Of a stretch of 64,000 nucleotides of DNA, positions 44,650 to 51,900 are shown piece after piece (position 1 is the stretch's first letter; each line of letters starts with the position of its first letter). Made by a program: the position numbers and the translations under genes. The notes below the pieces were generated by a model. That model saw only the letters and a list, made by a program, of their open reading frames with translations. It was not told the DNA's origin and did not search any database. Source of the DNA: Aromatoleum anaerobium (lineage in GTDB: Bacteria; Pseudomonadota; Gammaproteobacteria; Burkholderiales; Rhodocyclaceae); the NCBI RefSeq assembly GCF_012910705.2, contig NZ_WTVG02000038.1:62001-126000 (forward strand), read 5' to 3'.

Positions 44650-44973
44650 ATGCTAGCTCCGCAATCCATTCTCGACGCGGCCCGGCGGGCGGCGGCCGCG
44701 GCAAGCAGTCCGGCCCGAGTGGTCGTTTTCGGTTCCTATGCGCGCGGTGATGCCGACGAGGGATCGGATCTGGATTTGCTCGTGATCGAAAGCGAAGTGC
44801 CGGACAAGGCCAGCGAGTACCTGAGGCTTCACCGAGCCATTGGCTCGCTCGGCGTCGGCGTGGATGTCCTTATTTTTTCGCAAGAGGAATTCGCCCGGCG
44901 CAGCCAAGTGCCGGGAACGCTCCCTTACTGGGCGGCCAGGGAAGGCAAGCTTCTGTATGACGCCAGCGCTTGA
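44650..44973 (+). CDS. MNT-domain nucleotidyltransferase (MntA-like antitoxin), pair 1
   Basis: 107 residues. The minimal nucleotidyltransferase motif is intact: VVFGSYARGDADEGSDLDLLVI near residue 27-48, fitting GS-x10-D-x-D. In MNT/HEPN modules such a protein neutralises its HEPN partner, in one studied case by adding AMP to a tyrosine. It overlaps the HEPN gene by 17 bases in the antitoxin-first order. A TACAAT hexamer at 44605-44610 and AAGGAGCT before the ATG give a plausible promoter and ribosome site. Confidence 0.85.
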   Translation: MLAPQSILDAARRAAAAASSPARVVVFGSYARGDADEGSDLDLLVIESEVPDKASEYLRLHRAIGSLGVGVDVLIFSQEEFARRSQVPGTLPYWAAREGKLLYDASA

Positions 44974-45358
44974 AGAAGCCTCCAGGCTCCTGCGTCTGGC
45001 TCGCCGCGACCGCGAGACTTTCGAACTGTTGATGCCTTTGTCGAGGGCAAGCGTCGCGGCGTTGGGTTTTCATGCCCAGCAATCCATTGAAAAAGCCCTC
45101 AAGGCCGTCTGCACCTTGCACGGCATCGAGGTCCGACGGACCCATGACCTCGCCGCCTTGGGCCAGGCTATTCTCGACGCGGGGGACGCACTGCCCGTGT
45201 CGCTCGATGAACTGCGCGTCCTCAACCCCTTCGCAGTCGAATTCCGCTATGACGACGAAATCGTCTCGACGATGACACGCAACGAACTGGATGCGCGGCT
45301 CGCAGTCATCCTGACGTGGGCGAGCAGGTGCATCGATGAATGGCTGCGAGAAAGCTGA
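44957..45358 (+). CDS. HEPN-domain protein (toxin), pair 1
   Basis: 133 residues. The HEPN fold is visible from AALGFHAQQSIEKALKAVCTLHGIEVRRTHDLAALG near residues 36-72; the RRTHDL segment is the conserved Arg-His part for this HEPN subgroup. These proteins are RNases in toxin-antitoxin or abortive-infection modules. The start at 44957 is chosen because it overlaps the MNT gene by 17 bases and keeps the helix arrangement; the frame is open upstream without similarity. Partner of the preceding MNT gene. Confidence 0.82.
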   Translation: MTPALEEASRLLRLARRDRETFELLMPLSRASVAALGFHAQQSIEKALKAVCTLHGIEVRRTHDLAALGQAILDAGDALPVSLDELRVLNPFAVEFRYDDEIVSTMTRNELDARLAVILTWASRCIDEWLRES

Positions 45359-45392
45359 GGCGGGCGCCCACGAGAACGAGTCATCCCTGACC

Positions 45393-46031
45393 TCACTTTG
45401 CGTTCGGGACTCCATCGGCAAGAAGGGGCGGCACCGCGAGCAGCCCGCCCAACCGCTCCCAATCGAAAAACGGCCCCGGATCGGTCTTGCGCTCCGGCGC
45501 GACGTCCGAGTGCCCGACGACCTCCTCGATCGGGTAATGCGCACAGAGCGTGCGCACGAGCGCCGCGAGCCGTTCGTACTGCGCCGCCTCGAACGGCAAC
45601 GTGTCGCAGCCTTCGAGCTCGATGCCGATCGAAAAATCGTTGCACCGCTCGCGCCCGCGCCAGCTCGACGCCCCCGCGTGCCACGCGCGCCTGTCCGCCG
45701 CCACGAACTGCATCAGCCGGCCGTCGCGCGCGATGAAGAAATGCGCCGACACGCGCAGGTCGCGGATCGTCGCGTAATACGGGTGCGCCGCCGGGTCGAG
45801 CGCGTTCGTGAACAGCTGCGAAACGCCCGGCCCGCCGAACTCGTCCGGCGGCAGGCTGATCGCATGCACGACGACGAGCCGCACGTCGCAGCCTTCGGGC
45901 CGCGCATCGAAATTCGGCGACTCGCAGCGCTCGGCGTCCGCGAGCCAGCCCTCGGTGAAAACCGGCCGCGCCTCTCGCGCTCCGTGCTCGTCCGGCACCT
46001 CGGGGCGCCCGGCTTCAGTACTCGGCATCAT
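45393..46031 (-). CDS. ampD: 1,6-anhydro-N-acetylmuramyl-L-alanine amidase AmpD
   Basis: 212 residues from the ATG at 46029-46031 (a second ATG follows immediately). It cleaves the lactyl-amide bond of anhydro-muropeptides in cell-wall recycling. Zinc ligands are seen in VVHAISLPP (His), the HPYY/WHAGASSW region and the C-terminal HSDVAPERKTDPGPFFDW (His, Asp), with the catalytic Glu in NDFSIGIELEG. An N-terminal extension of about 25 residues (TEAGRPEVPDEHGA) precedes the domain. It converges on the HEPN gene. Confidence 0.92.
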   Translation of the reverse strand: MMPSTEAGRPEVPDEHGAREARPVFTEGWLADAERCESPNFDARPEGCDVRLVVVHAISLPPDEFGGPGVSQLFTNALDPAAHPYYATIRDLRVSAHFFIARDGRLMQFVAADRRAWHAGASSWRGRERCNDFSIGIELEGCDTLPFEAAQYERLAALVRTLCAHYPIEEVVGHSDVAPERKTDPGPFFDWERLGGLLAVPPLLADGVPNAK

Positions 46032-46175
46032 GGCTCCCGACCTTCGCGGGGATGCGTTCCCGCTCTCCAAGTTTTCCCTGCAAGACGTGCAGGTCCTGTT
46101 TTCATTATCCGACCTCTGCCCTCCGTCGACCCTGCAGTTTCAAAAGAGCGATAGCGTGCCTCCTGCGCCGGGCGA

Positions 46176-46234
46176 TTGACAGCAGAATTGCCGCTCAAAT
46201 ATAGTTGCCTTAGTTTACTATTACTCAAGGCAAC
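46176..46234 (+). promoter_or_regulatory. Promoter and palindromic operator of the marR-MFS unit
   Basis: TTGACA (46176-46181), 18 bases, TATAGT (46200-46205). An 8-bp perfect inverted repeat GTTGCCTT/AAGGCAAC (46204-46211 and 46227-46234, 15-base spacer) overlaps the -10 and transcription start. This position is ideal for repression by the MarR protein encoded directly downstream. Confidence 0.7.
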
Positions 46235-46244
46235 CATCTGCGCC

Positions 46245-46652
46245 ATGCAGGGCTTTTTCAGATACTACCTGTCACTGTATCGGCCTATGATCCAGGCCCT
46301 GAATCAGCTGCTCCATCCCTATGAATTGTCCTATTCACTGTGGCAGGTCATGTTCTATCTGCACGAGCACGAGCAGGCTTCGCTGGTGGAAATTTCCGCT
46401 TATTACGGCATCGAAAAGCCCGGCATCACCCGTCGCGTGCAGCGTCTGGAGGAGCTGGGGTATCTGACGAGTGCGCCCGGCAATGACCGTCGCGAGAAAT
46501 CGATTGCCCTGACTGCCGAAGGGCAGCGCATCTACTCGGAGTGCCGCCAGCAGATCACGGCGCTGGAGCGACGCGCCACCGCCGGCATCGCCACCGAGCA
46601 ACTGGAACAGACAGTGACGGTGTTCCAGCAGTTGCTCGGCAACCTCAAATAG
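46245..46652 (+). CDS. MarR family transcriptional regulator
   Basis: 135 residues, normal for the family. The winged helix is clear: LVEISAYYGIEKPGITRRVQRLEELGYL (recognition helices) and the wing APGNDRREKSIALTAEG. I place the start at the ATG at 46245, 11 bases after the operator palindrome; an earlier frame would run through the promoter. It lies 18 bases before an MFS transporter gene and presumably represses both until a small ligand, perhaps the transported compound, binds. Confidence 0.85.
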   Translation: MQGFFRYYLSLYRPMIQALNQLLHPYELSYSLWQVMFYLHEHEQASLVEISAYYGIEKPGITRRVQRLEELGYLTSAPGNDRREKSIALTAEGQRIYSECRQQITALERRATAGIATEQLEQTVTVFQQLLGNLK

Positions 46653-46670
46653 CGTTCCCCCGGGCTCATC

Positions 46671-47879
46671 ATGCAACCGACAAAACTCTGGACCCGCGAC
46701 TTCGTGATCGTTTTTGCGGTCAATTTTTTTCTGGCCCTGGTGTTTTACATGCTGATCGTCGTGATCGGCGCGCATGCGATGCAGGAATACGGTTCCTCGC
46801 TGAGCCAGGCAGGACTGGTCGCCGGGATTTTCGTCATCGGCACCTTGCTGGGGCGGCTGATCATCGGCCAGTTCGTCGACGCATTGGGCCGGAAGAAAAC
46901 GATGGTCATCGGCATGATCGCCTTCACGATCGCCAGCGGCCTGTATTTCCTCAGTGATTCCATAGCCACGCTGATTGCCGTGCGTTTCGTACACGGCCTC
47001 GCGCTCGGCGTCAGCAGCACGGCCGCCGGCACTGCCGTGGCCCATATCATCCCCCGCGACCGCAGGGCCGAGGGCATCAGCTACTACAGCCTCAGCACGA
47101 CGCTGTCTGCGGCAATCGGCCCGTTCCTCGGAGTGTGGCTGCTGCAGCACACCAACTTCAACTGGATATTCGCCGCTTGCGTGGCCGTCGCGACCCTCGG
47201 GCTGCTTGCTGCGATGTGGGCGCAGGTGCCGGAAGGGGCATCGCATGCAGGCCTCAGGGGATTCCAGTTCTCGTTGGCCAATCTGGTCGAGGCCCGCGCG
47301 ATTCCGATCTCCGTGGTCACGTTCCTGTACGGCTTGTGCTATGCGAGCGTGCTGGCCTTCATCAATGGTTACGCCGTCGAACTCAACCTGGTCACGGCCG
47401 CGAGTTTCTTCTTCATCGTGTACTCGGCAGTCGTGCTTTTGTCGCGCCCCCTGACGGGACGGCTGCTGGACCGGAAAGGCTCGAACACGGTGGTCTTCCC
47501 GTCCTGCCTGTTCCTCGCGCTCGGCCTGGTCGTGCTCGCCAATGTCCAGACCGGCATGGGGTTGCTGGTGGCGGCGGTATTGATCGGCATTGGATTCGGC
47601 AACCTGCAATCGGCGCTCTATGCCGTCGCCGTCAAAGTGGTGGCGCCCCAGCGCATGGGGCTGGCGACCTCGACTTTCTATATCTCGATGGATGCGAGCC
47701 TGGGCTTCGGCCCTTACCTCCTTGGCCTGGCGATCTCGGAAATAGGCTACCGCAGCCTCTACGGCAGCATGGCAGCGCTCGCCGTCCTGGGCATGCCCGT
47801 GTTTTATGTGCTGCATGGCCGGCACGTGGCGCGGTTGCGGGCGCGCGACGCGCTGGCTGCGTCGGCGAAGCCGGAGTGA
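46671..47879 (+). CDS. MFS transporter (drug/metallophore exporter-like)
   Basis: 402 residues and about 12 membrane helices. The loop 2-3 motif is GRLIIGQFVDALGRKK, matching the MFS signature G-x-x-x-D-x-x-G-R-(K/R). ISYYSLSTTLSAAIGPFLGVWLLQ matches motif C (G-x-x-x-G-P-x-x-G) of exporters. It resembles YhhS/CntE-type proteins. Regulated with the adjacent MarR gene. It ends 54 bases before a convergent HEPN gene. Confidence 0.85.
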   Translation: MQPTKLWTRDFVIVFAVNFFLALVFYMLIVVIGAHAMQEYGSSLSQAGLVAGIFVIGTLLGRLIIGQFVDALGRKKTMVIGMIAFTIASGLYFLSDSIATLIAVRFVHGLALGVSSTAAGTAVAHIIPRDRRAEGISYYSLSTTLSAAIGPFLGVWLLQHTNFNWIFAACVAVATLGLLAAMWAQVPEGASHAGLRGFQFSLANLVEARAIPISVVTFLYGLCYASVLAFINGYAVELNLVTAASFFFIVYSAVVLLSRPLTGRLLDRKGSNTVVFPSCLFLALGLVVLANVQTGMGLLVAAVLIGIGFGNLQSALYAVAVKVVAPQRMGLATSTFYISMDASLGFGPYLLGLAISEIGYRSLYGSMAALAVLGMPVFYVLHGRHVARLRARDALAASAKPE

Positions 47880-47933
47880 CGGAACGCCTCGACACGCGTA
47901 GGTCGCAATCGCTCACCCTCTGACTTTCCGCGA

Positions 47934-48413
47934 TCAGATCCACCCGCGACGCTGCGCTTCAGCCTCCATCGCATCGGCTGCGCCGATCAACACCGGAACG
48001 AACCGGTGGCCGGACTGCAATGCGTCCGACAGGACGAGCATGTCCTCTACGTACTCGTGGACCATCTGGTTCCTGAGCTTTCGAATGCTGATCCATTCGT
48101 TGGTAGACTCGATAAAACCCAAACGCTCCGCGCGATCCAGGTTATCGATCGCGGCGCCCGGCTTTTCTTCGAGGGCGGCAAGAATCTGCGGCAGCAACTT
48201 GTCGCCGAGCGTGTCCTGAAGCCGGGCAAAGCGTCCTACGAAAGCATCCACCCGTTCCGCAAGGTCCGGGTCGGTCGCGAGCTGCCGTGCGCGGTCCGGC
48301 GTGAATGGCTGATCAAAAAGACGACGGTCGGTCGTCGCGAGATGGGCACATTCGCGGCGCACCACGCGGACGAGAAACTGCAGCCGAAGCAAACGCCCAG
48401 CATCGACCGTCAT
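47934..48413 (-). CDS. HEPN toxin, HepT-like, pair 2
   Basis: 159 residues. The toxin signature R-x4-H-x-Y appears exactly as RNQMVHEY in IRKLRNQMVHEYVEDML near residue 113. Upstream are RLQDTLGDKLLPQILAALEEKPGAAIDNLDRAERLG, the rest of the HEPN helical bundle. HepT is an mRNA-cutting RNase in the Shewanella HepT/MntA system. The gene follows its MNT partner with a 4-base overlap (48410-48413), again in antitoxin-first order. It differs in length and subgroup from the HEPN protein of pair 1. Confidence 0.85.
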   Translation of the reverse strand: MTVDAGRLLRLQFLVRVVRRECAHLATTDRRLFDQPFTPDRARQLATDPDLAERVDAFVGRFARLQDTLGDKLLPQILAALEEKPGAAIDNLDRAERLGFIESTNEWISIRKLRNQMVHEYVEDMLVLSDALQSGHRFVPVLIGAADAMEAEAQRRGWI

Positions 48414-48709
48414 AACCTCCGCCCCGTTTTAGACGCGAGTTCATGGATCGGCAAACGAGCGAGGTTCGGCGCGCCGATCAGCACGTCGACGCGGCGATCG
48501 TCCAGCGCGCGCGACACGCGGGCGGCAAGCCTTGCAGCGAGCAATGCCGGTTCGTCGACCGGTGTCGGCACCTCGAGAAAAAGATCGACGTCGCCCCCCC
48601 GCGCTGCGTCGTCGAGCCGCGAGCCGAAAAGGCGAACGCTGGCAGACGGCCCGGCCAGTTCCGCAGTCAATTGCCGAATCGCAGCGGCTTGAGTGTCGGT
48701 GAGTCGCAT
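48410..48709 (-). CDS. MNT nucleotidyltransferase antitoxin (MntA-like), pair 2
   Basis: 99 residues from the ATG at 48707-48709. The motif VRLFGSRLDDAARGGDVDLFLEV fits GS-x9-D-x-D, and the third acidic residue is in RRVDVLI. The frame is open further upstream to 48859 but that part lacks similarity and has no ribosome site. It overlaps the HepT-like gene by 4 bases. Facing pilA with a 270-base gap between starts. Confidence 0.85.
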   Translation of the reverse strand: MRLTDTQAAAIRQLTAELAGPSASVRLFGSRLDDAARGGDVDLFLEVPTPVDEPALLAARLAARVSRALDDRRVDVLIGAPNLARLPIHELASKTGRRL

Positions 48710-48822
48710 GGTGGGAATTATAGGTGCCGGTTGCGCCGCGCGGGGCAAGGAGCAGGGGTCGGACGCGGAGCGCTTCCAACTTGCGGTTCGTGCCCCGGCT
48801 TCCGGCGCGGCGATTCCTGCTC

Positions 48823-48837
48823 TGTCATTTTTTGACA
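48823..48837. promoter_or_regulatory. Candidate PilR enhancer site upstream of pilA
   Basis: TGTCA (48823-48827), five T, TGACA (48833-48837): a perfect inverted repeat about 90 bases upstream of the sigma-54 promoter. PilR sites in Pseudomonas contain TGTC half sites at a similar distance. GTCAC repeats follow at 48842-48858. Confidence 0.5.
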
Positions 48838-48921
48838 ATCCGTCACGCCCTCTCGTCACACCTTGACGCTCCGGCCCGGCTTTTCGGGGGCATGCCCCTG
48901 TAATTCCGGCCTCAGGACTTC

Positions 48922-48938
48922 TGGCACGGCCGTTGCGT
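48922..48938 (+). promoter_or_regulatory. Sigma-54 promoter of pilA
   Basis: TGGCACGGCCGTTGCGT carries GG at 48923-48924 and GC at 48935-48936, the -24/-12 elements with the required spacing and the consensus TGGCACG-N4-TTGC. It lies 44 bases before the pilA ATG. PilS/PilR, the usual sigma-54 activator pair for pilA, is encoded at 51.9-54.8 kb. Confidence 0.85.
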
Positions 48939-48981
48939 TACCCCTGCCAAGCGGGCTTTCCGCTGTTCAAAGGGGAACATC

Positions 48982-49653
48982 ATGAAAAAGGCACAACAGG
49001 GTTTCACGCTGATCGAACTGATGATCGTTGTGGCGATCATTGGGATCTTGGCGGCGGTAGCGCTACCAGCGTATCAGGATTACACGGTTCGGGCGCGCGT
49101 GAGCGAGGGCTTGGCCGCGGCGTCGGCCGCAAAAATCAATGTCGCCGACGTGCTGGCGTCGGGTAACCCGCAAGCTTTGGCTACGGGCTATAACACCGGC
49201 TACACGAGCCCGACTGCTACCGCCAACGTGACAAGTGTTGCAATTACCCCGGCCACTGGCGTGATCACTGTGACCATGACTGCTGCAGCTGGAGGTGGAA
49301 CCCTTACCTTTACTCCGAATGCGCCGATTGGCACCGCCCTGCCTGCTGGGGCAGCAACATTCACGCCGCCCAACGATTCCTTAGCCTGGCGCTGCCGTGC
49401 AGTTGGTGGAGCGGCAGCTGGCTTTACGGGTGGTGCCGCAGGTACTTTGCCTGAAGAAGACCGCCCAGGCGGTCTTCTTCGTTTTCCGCCTCTCTTGGAA
49501 ACCGGGGACAGACCCGTTTTTCTCGAAGCCCCATATAATGCTTTCAGCATTTTCAGGCGATCTGGTGGTATGTTCGAACGTCCCGGTTCACCTTCAGCCA
49601 GACCATGCCACGACGCCCCCGAATTCTTATCCCTGGTGTGCCGCTGCACTTGA
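48982..49653 (+). CDS. pilA: Type IV pilin PilA with aberrant, read-through C-terminus
   Basis: 223 residues as an open frame; normal pilins are about 140-165. The N-terminus is a textbook class III leader and helix ([39 protein letters not shown]; cleavage after QQG, methylated Phe next, Glu5). The C-terminal region has one cysteine in WRCRAV near residue 138, but the expected last block with the second disulphide cysteine (of the type LPAKY...CR) and stop codon are missing after GTLP. The frame instead runs through its own terminator hairpin and about 170 more bases. The tail is unlikely to be a natural pilin part. AAAGGGGAA precedes the ATG. Confidence 0.85.
   Translation: MKKAQQGFTLIELMIVVAIIGILAAVALPAYQDYTVRARVSEGLAAASAAKINVADVLASGNPQALATGYNTGYTSPTATANVTSVAITPATGVITVTMTAAAGGGTLTFTPNAPIGTALPAGAATFTPPNDSLAWRCRAVGGAAAGFTGGAAGTLPEEDRPGGLLRFPPLLETGDRPVFLEAPYNAFSIFRRSGGMFERPGSPSARPCHDAPEFLSLVCRCT
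49453..49484 (+). terminator. Terminator hairpin lying inside the pilA reading frame
   Basis: A 12-bp stem pairs 49453-49464 with 49469-49480 around a 4-base loop, followed by GTTTT. It would normally lie after a pilin stop codon. Here translation in the pilA frame continues through it, so terminated transcripts would lack a stop codon. In another frame, a TGA occurs at 49452-49454, right before the stem. Confidence 0.75.
49504..49521. repeat. RAYT-flanking motif, left
   Basis: GGGGACAGACCCGTTTTT upstream of the RAYT gene resembles the motif overlapping its stop codon at 50318-50333 (GGTCTGACCCCGTTTT). Such GACCCC-GTTTT ends are common around these genes in related bacteria, as I recall. They may be recognition or cleavage sites of the transposase. 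Confidence 0.5.
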
Positions 49654-50324
49654 TCCAGCGCGGCAACAATCGCTCCGCCTGCTTCTTCTGCGAGGACGAC
49701 TTCCGCTATTACCTCCATCAACTGGCCGAACAGGCGGAAGCGCACGGCTGTGCGGTGCACGCCTACTGCCTGATGACGAATCACGTGCACCTGCTGCTGA
49801 CGCCGTCGCGCGCCGACAGCGCGGGGAAGATGATGAAGGCGCTCGGGCAACGGTATGTGCAGTATGTCAATCGCACCTACCGGCGCAGCGGCACCCTATG
49901 GGAAGGTCGTTTCCGGTCCTGCCCGGTCGAGAACGAGACTTACCTGCTGGTGTGCCACCGCTACATCGAGCTGAATCCCGTCCGCGCCGGGATGGTCGCG
50001 CACCCTGGCGAATACCGGTGGTCCAGCTATCGCGGCAATGCGGATGCGAAATCCGTCGACCCGCTATTAATGGCGCATGCGGCGTACCACGCCCTCGGAC
50101 GCGACGAGGCCGAGCGCGTCCGAGCGTACCAAGAACTGTTCCAGCATCTGCTCGAGCCCGGAATCCTGGACGCGATCCGCGTCGCGACGAACGGCAACTT
50201 CGCGCTGGGGCAGCCTCGTTTCACTGCCCAGATTGAAGAGGCGCTCGGGCGCCGCGCAACGCCGGGACGTTCGGGCCGGCCGCGCAAGCAGGCCGATACG
50301 CAAACGGAGAAAAAGGTGGTCTGA
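49605..50324 (+). CDS. REP-associated tyrosine transposase (RAYT, IS200-like Y1 domain)
   Basis: 239 residues. The HUH single-strand nuclease motif is seen as [16 protein letters not shown] near residue 60, and the catalytic tyrosine region is in [38 protein letters not shown] follows. The N-terminus [26 protein letters not shown] is typical of RAYTs. Many are single-copy and tied to dispersed REP palindromes rather than true transposons. A TATAAT hexamer at 49534-49539 may drive it. The gene overlaps the read-through tail of pilA by 49 bases. Confidence 0.85.
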   Translation: MPRRPRILIPGVPLHLIQRGNNRSACFFCEDDFRYYLHQLAEQAEAHGCAVHAYCLMTNHVHLLLTPSRADSAGKMMKALGQRYVQYVNRTYRRSGTLWEGRFRSCPVENETYLLVCHRYIELNPVRAGMVAHPGEYRWSSYRGNADAKSVDPLLMAHAAYHALGRDEAERVRAYQELFQHLLEPGILDAIRVATNGNFALGQPRFTAQIEEALGRRATPGRSGRPRKQADTQTEKKVV

Positions 50325-50333
50325 CCCCGTTTT
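50318..50333. repeat. RAYT-flanking motif, right
   Basis: GGTCTGACCCCGTTTT overlaps the RAYT stop codon (TGA at 50322-50324) and mirrors the left-hand motif at 49504-49521. The pair would bound a segment of about 830 bases containing the gene. Confidence 0.5.
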
Positions 50334-50380
50334 CGGCTCTAGACTTAGTCCAGCTGCTCAACCATTAAACGGAGCGCCCG

Positions 50381-50614
50381 ATGCCGGTTGTCGTCAACGT
50401 CCATGAAGCCAAGACGCACTTTTCCCGATTGCTCGAACAGGCCCATGCGGGACAGGAGATCATTCTGGCCAAGGCGGGAAAGCCGTATGCGCGGCTGATG
50501 CCCTTGGCCCCGGCGACTTCGGGCCGCCGGCCGGGACGCCTTGCGGGGCGCATCGGGGACGAATTCTTCGAGCCGCTGCCCGACAGGGAACTGGACGCAT
50601 GGGAAGGGCGATGA
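50381..50614 (+). CDS. Phd/YefM-type antitoxin
   Basis: 77 residues. VNVHEAKTHFSRLLEQAHAGQEIILAKAGKPYARLMPL is the Phd/YefM DNA-binding domain; the polar C-terminal tail (GDEFFEPLPDRELDAWEG) would wrap the toxin. It binds its own promoter and neutralises the PIN toxin encoded next. The ATG is preceded by GGAG. The stop overlaps the toxin ATG by 4 bases. Confidence 0.85.
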   Translation: MPVVVNVHEAKTHFSRLLEQAHAGQEIILAKAGKPYARLMPLAPATSGRRPGRLAGRIGDEFFEPLPDRELDAWEGR

Positions 50615-50997
50615 GGTATCTGCTCGATACCCACGCTCTGCTTTGGTGGTTCACCGACGACCCGCGACTGTCACCGGCCGCACGCGAGGCGATCGCGGAC
50701 GACGCGAACGCCATCCTCGTCAGCGCAGCGAGCGCATGGGAAATCGCTACCAAACATCGCCTCGGCAAGTTGAACGAAGCGGCCGACGCGGTCCGCCGCT
50801 TCGACGAGCTGGTTGCGGCCGACGGATTCCAGCATTTACCCGTGTGTCATTTTCACGCCCTCAAGGCGGGCAGCTACCCGGCCGAACATCGCGACCCGTT
50901 CGACCGGATGCTCGCGGCACAGAGTGAACTCGAATCCGTGCAGCTGATAACCTGCGACCCGGCTTTCGCCTTGTTCGGCACTGCGACGCTCTGGTAA
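50611..50997 (+). CDS. vapC: PIN-domain toxin (VapC-like)
   Basis: 128 residues. A type II toxin RNase. Acidic metal-binding residues are seen in LLDTHALLWWF (Asp at residue 6), the SAASAWEIATKHRLGKL block (Glu) and RDPFDRMLAAQS (Asp), with a later CDPAF. The start at 50611 overlaps the antitoxin stop (ATGA); an ATG four codons earlier is also possible. This toxin is paired with a Phd-type rather than a VapB-type antitoxin, a frequent combination. It converges on the DUF3014 gene with 6 bases between stops. Confidence 0.85.
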   Translation: MRYLLDTHALLWWFTDDPRLSPAAREAIADDANAILVSAASAWEIATKHRLGKLNEAADAVRRFDELVAADGFQHLPVCHFHALKAGSYPAEHRDPFDRMLAAQSELESVQLITCDPAFALFGTATLW

Positions 50998-51003
50998 CGA
51001 ACT

Positions 51004-51813
51004 TCACGGCGCGCTCACTCCCCCCGCGACCCGCCGCCGCAATTCCCGCAGCCGCGCCTTGACTCGCGCCGCGTTGTCCGGCCCCATGCGCACCAGGATT
51101 TTCTGCCCCGCCGACAGCCGTTCGAGTTCCGGATCGGCGAACTGGTAGAGGACTTTGGGCTGGACGACGCGCAGCGGCCCGGCGGGTTCGGGCGTCGCGA
51201 GCAGGTGGTCGAGGACGGCGACGAGGCGGTCGTTGAAATACCCCTGCGGATAGCCGAGTTCCTGGTACGCCTGCTGGAAAAGCGGATAGAAGCGCGCGTA
51301 GAGCGCCGTGAGATAGCGGATGTCGACGGCTTCGACCAGCGCGACATGGGCCGCGTAGCGCGCCCGGTTGTCTGCGCTGATCACCAGAGCGTCGCCGTCG
51401 CCGCTCACGAGCAGGCTGCCCTCGACCGATTTCACCGGCGCCAGGCGCCGCGCGAAGCGCTCGCGGGGCAGGTTGTCGACGGTGACGACGATGCGGCGGA
51501 TGACGTTCTGGAGCAGCAGCAGGTCCGGCCGGGCGCCTCCAGCGAGAAGCGTGTCGAGTGAGGCGCTGACGGCGGCGTCGCTTTCATCCAGCGCCGGCAG
51601 CGGCCCGGCGTCGGGCGCTTCGGCGGCCGGGTCGATAACGGCCTCGATCGGGTATTGGATCGACGGCTCGGCGGTGATCGGCCCGGGCGCGGACGGCTCT
51701 TCGACCGCGACCTGCGGATCGGGCTGCGGGACCGTTCCCTGCAGGGCGAAATACCCGGCCACGGCGGCCAGCGTGACCACTGCGGCAAGTCCCCAGCTTT
51801 TCGATGCGTTCAT
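51004..51813 (-). CDS. DUF3014 domain protein, membrane-anchored
   Basis: 269 residues. One N-terminal membrane helix (SWGLAAVVTLAAVAGYFAL), a Pro/Glu-rich linker (about 30-75), then the DUF3014 domain with LPRERFARRLAPVKSVEGSLLVSGDGD and FYPLFQQAYQELGYPQGYFNDRLVAVLDHLLATPEP. It probably faces the periplasm. Function unknown. It lies 87 bases after pilR on the same strand. Confidence 0.8.
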   Translation of the reverse strand: MNASKSWGLAAVVTLAAVAGYFALQGTVPQPDPQVAVEEPSAPGPITAEPSIQYPIEAVIDPAAEAPDAGPLPALDESDAAVSASLDTLLAGGARPDLLLLQNVIRRIVVTVDNLPRERFARRLAPVKSVEGSLLVSGDGDALVISADNRARYAAHVALVEAVDIRYLTALYARFYPLFQQAYQELGYPQGYFNDRLVAVLDHLLATPEPAGPLRVVQPKVLYQFADPELERLSAGQKILVRMGPDNAARVKARLRELRRRVAGGVSAP

Positions 51814-51900
51814 GGAATCCCCCCTGTTGTTGCGCGGACGTGGGGTGTGATCCGGCGCCGGCGAATCCGTTCCATACGCGTTCCGTACGCCCGTTTTCCG

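Noticed and set aside
49486..49653. C-terminal tail of the pilA frame as a genuine extra domain
   Set aside because: It begins inside a terminator and runs through a RAYT-flanking motif and into the RAYT start region; composition is not protein-like.
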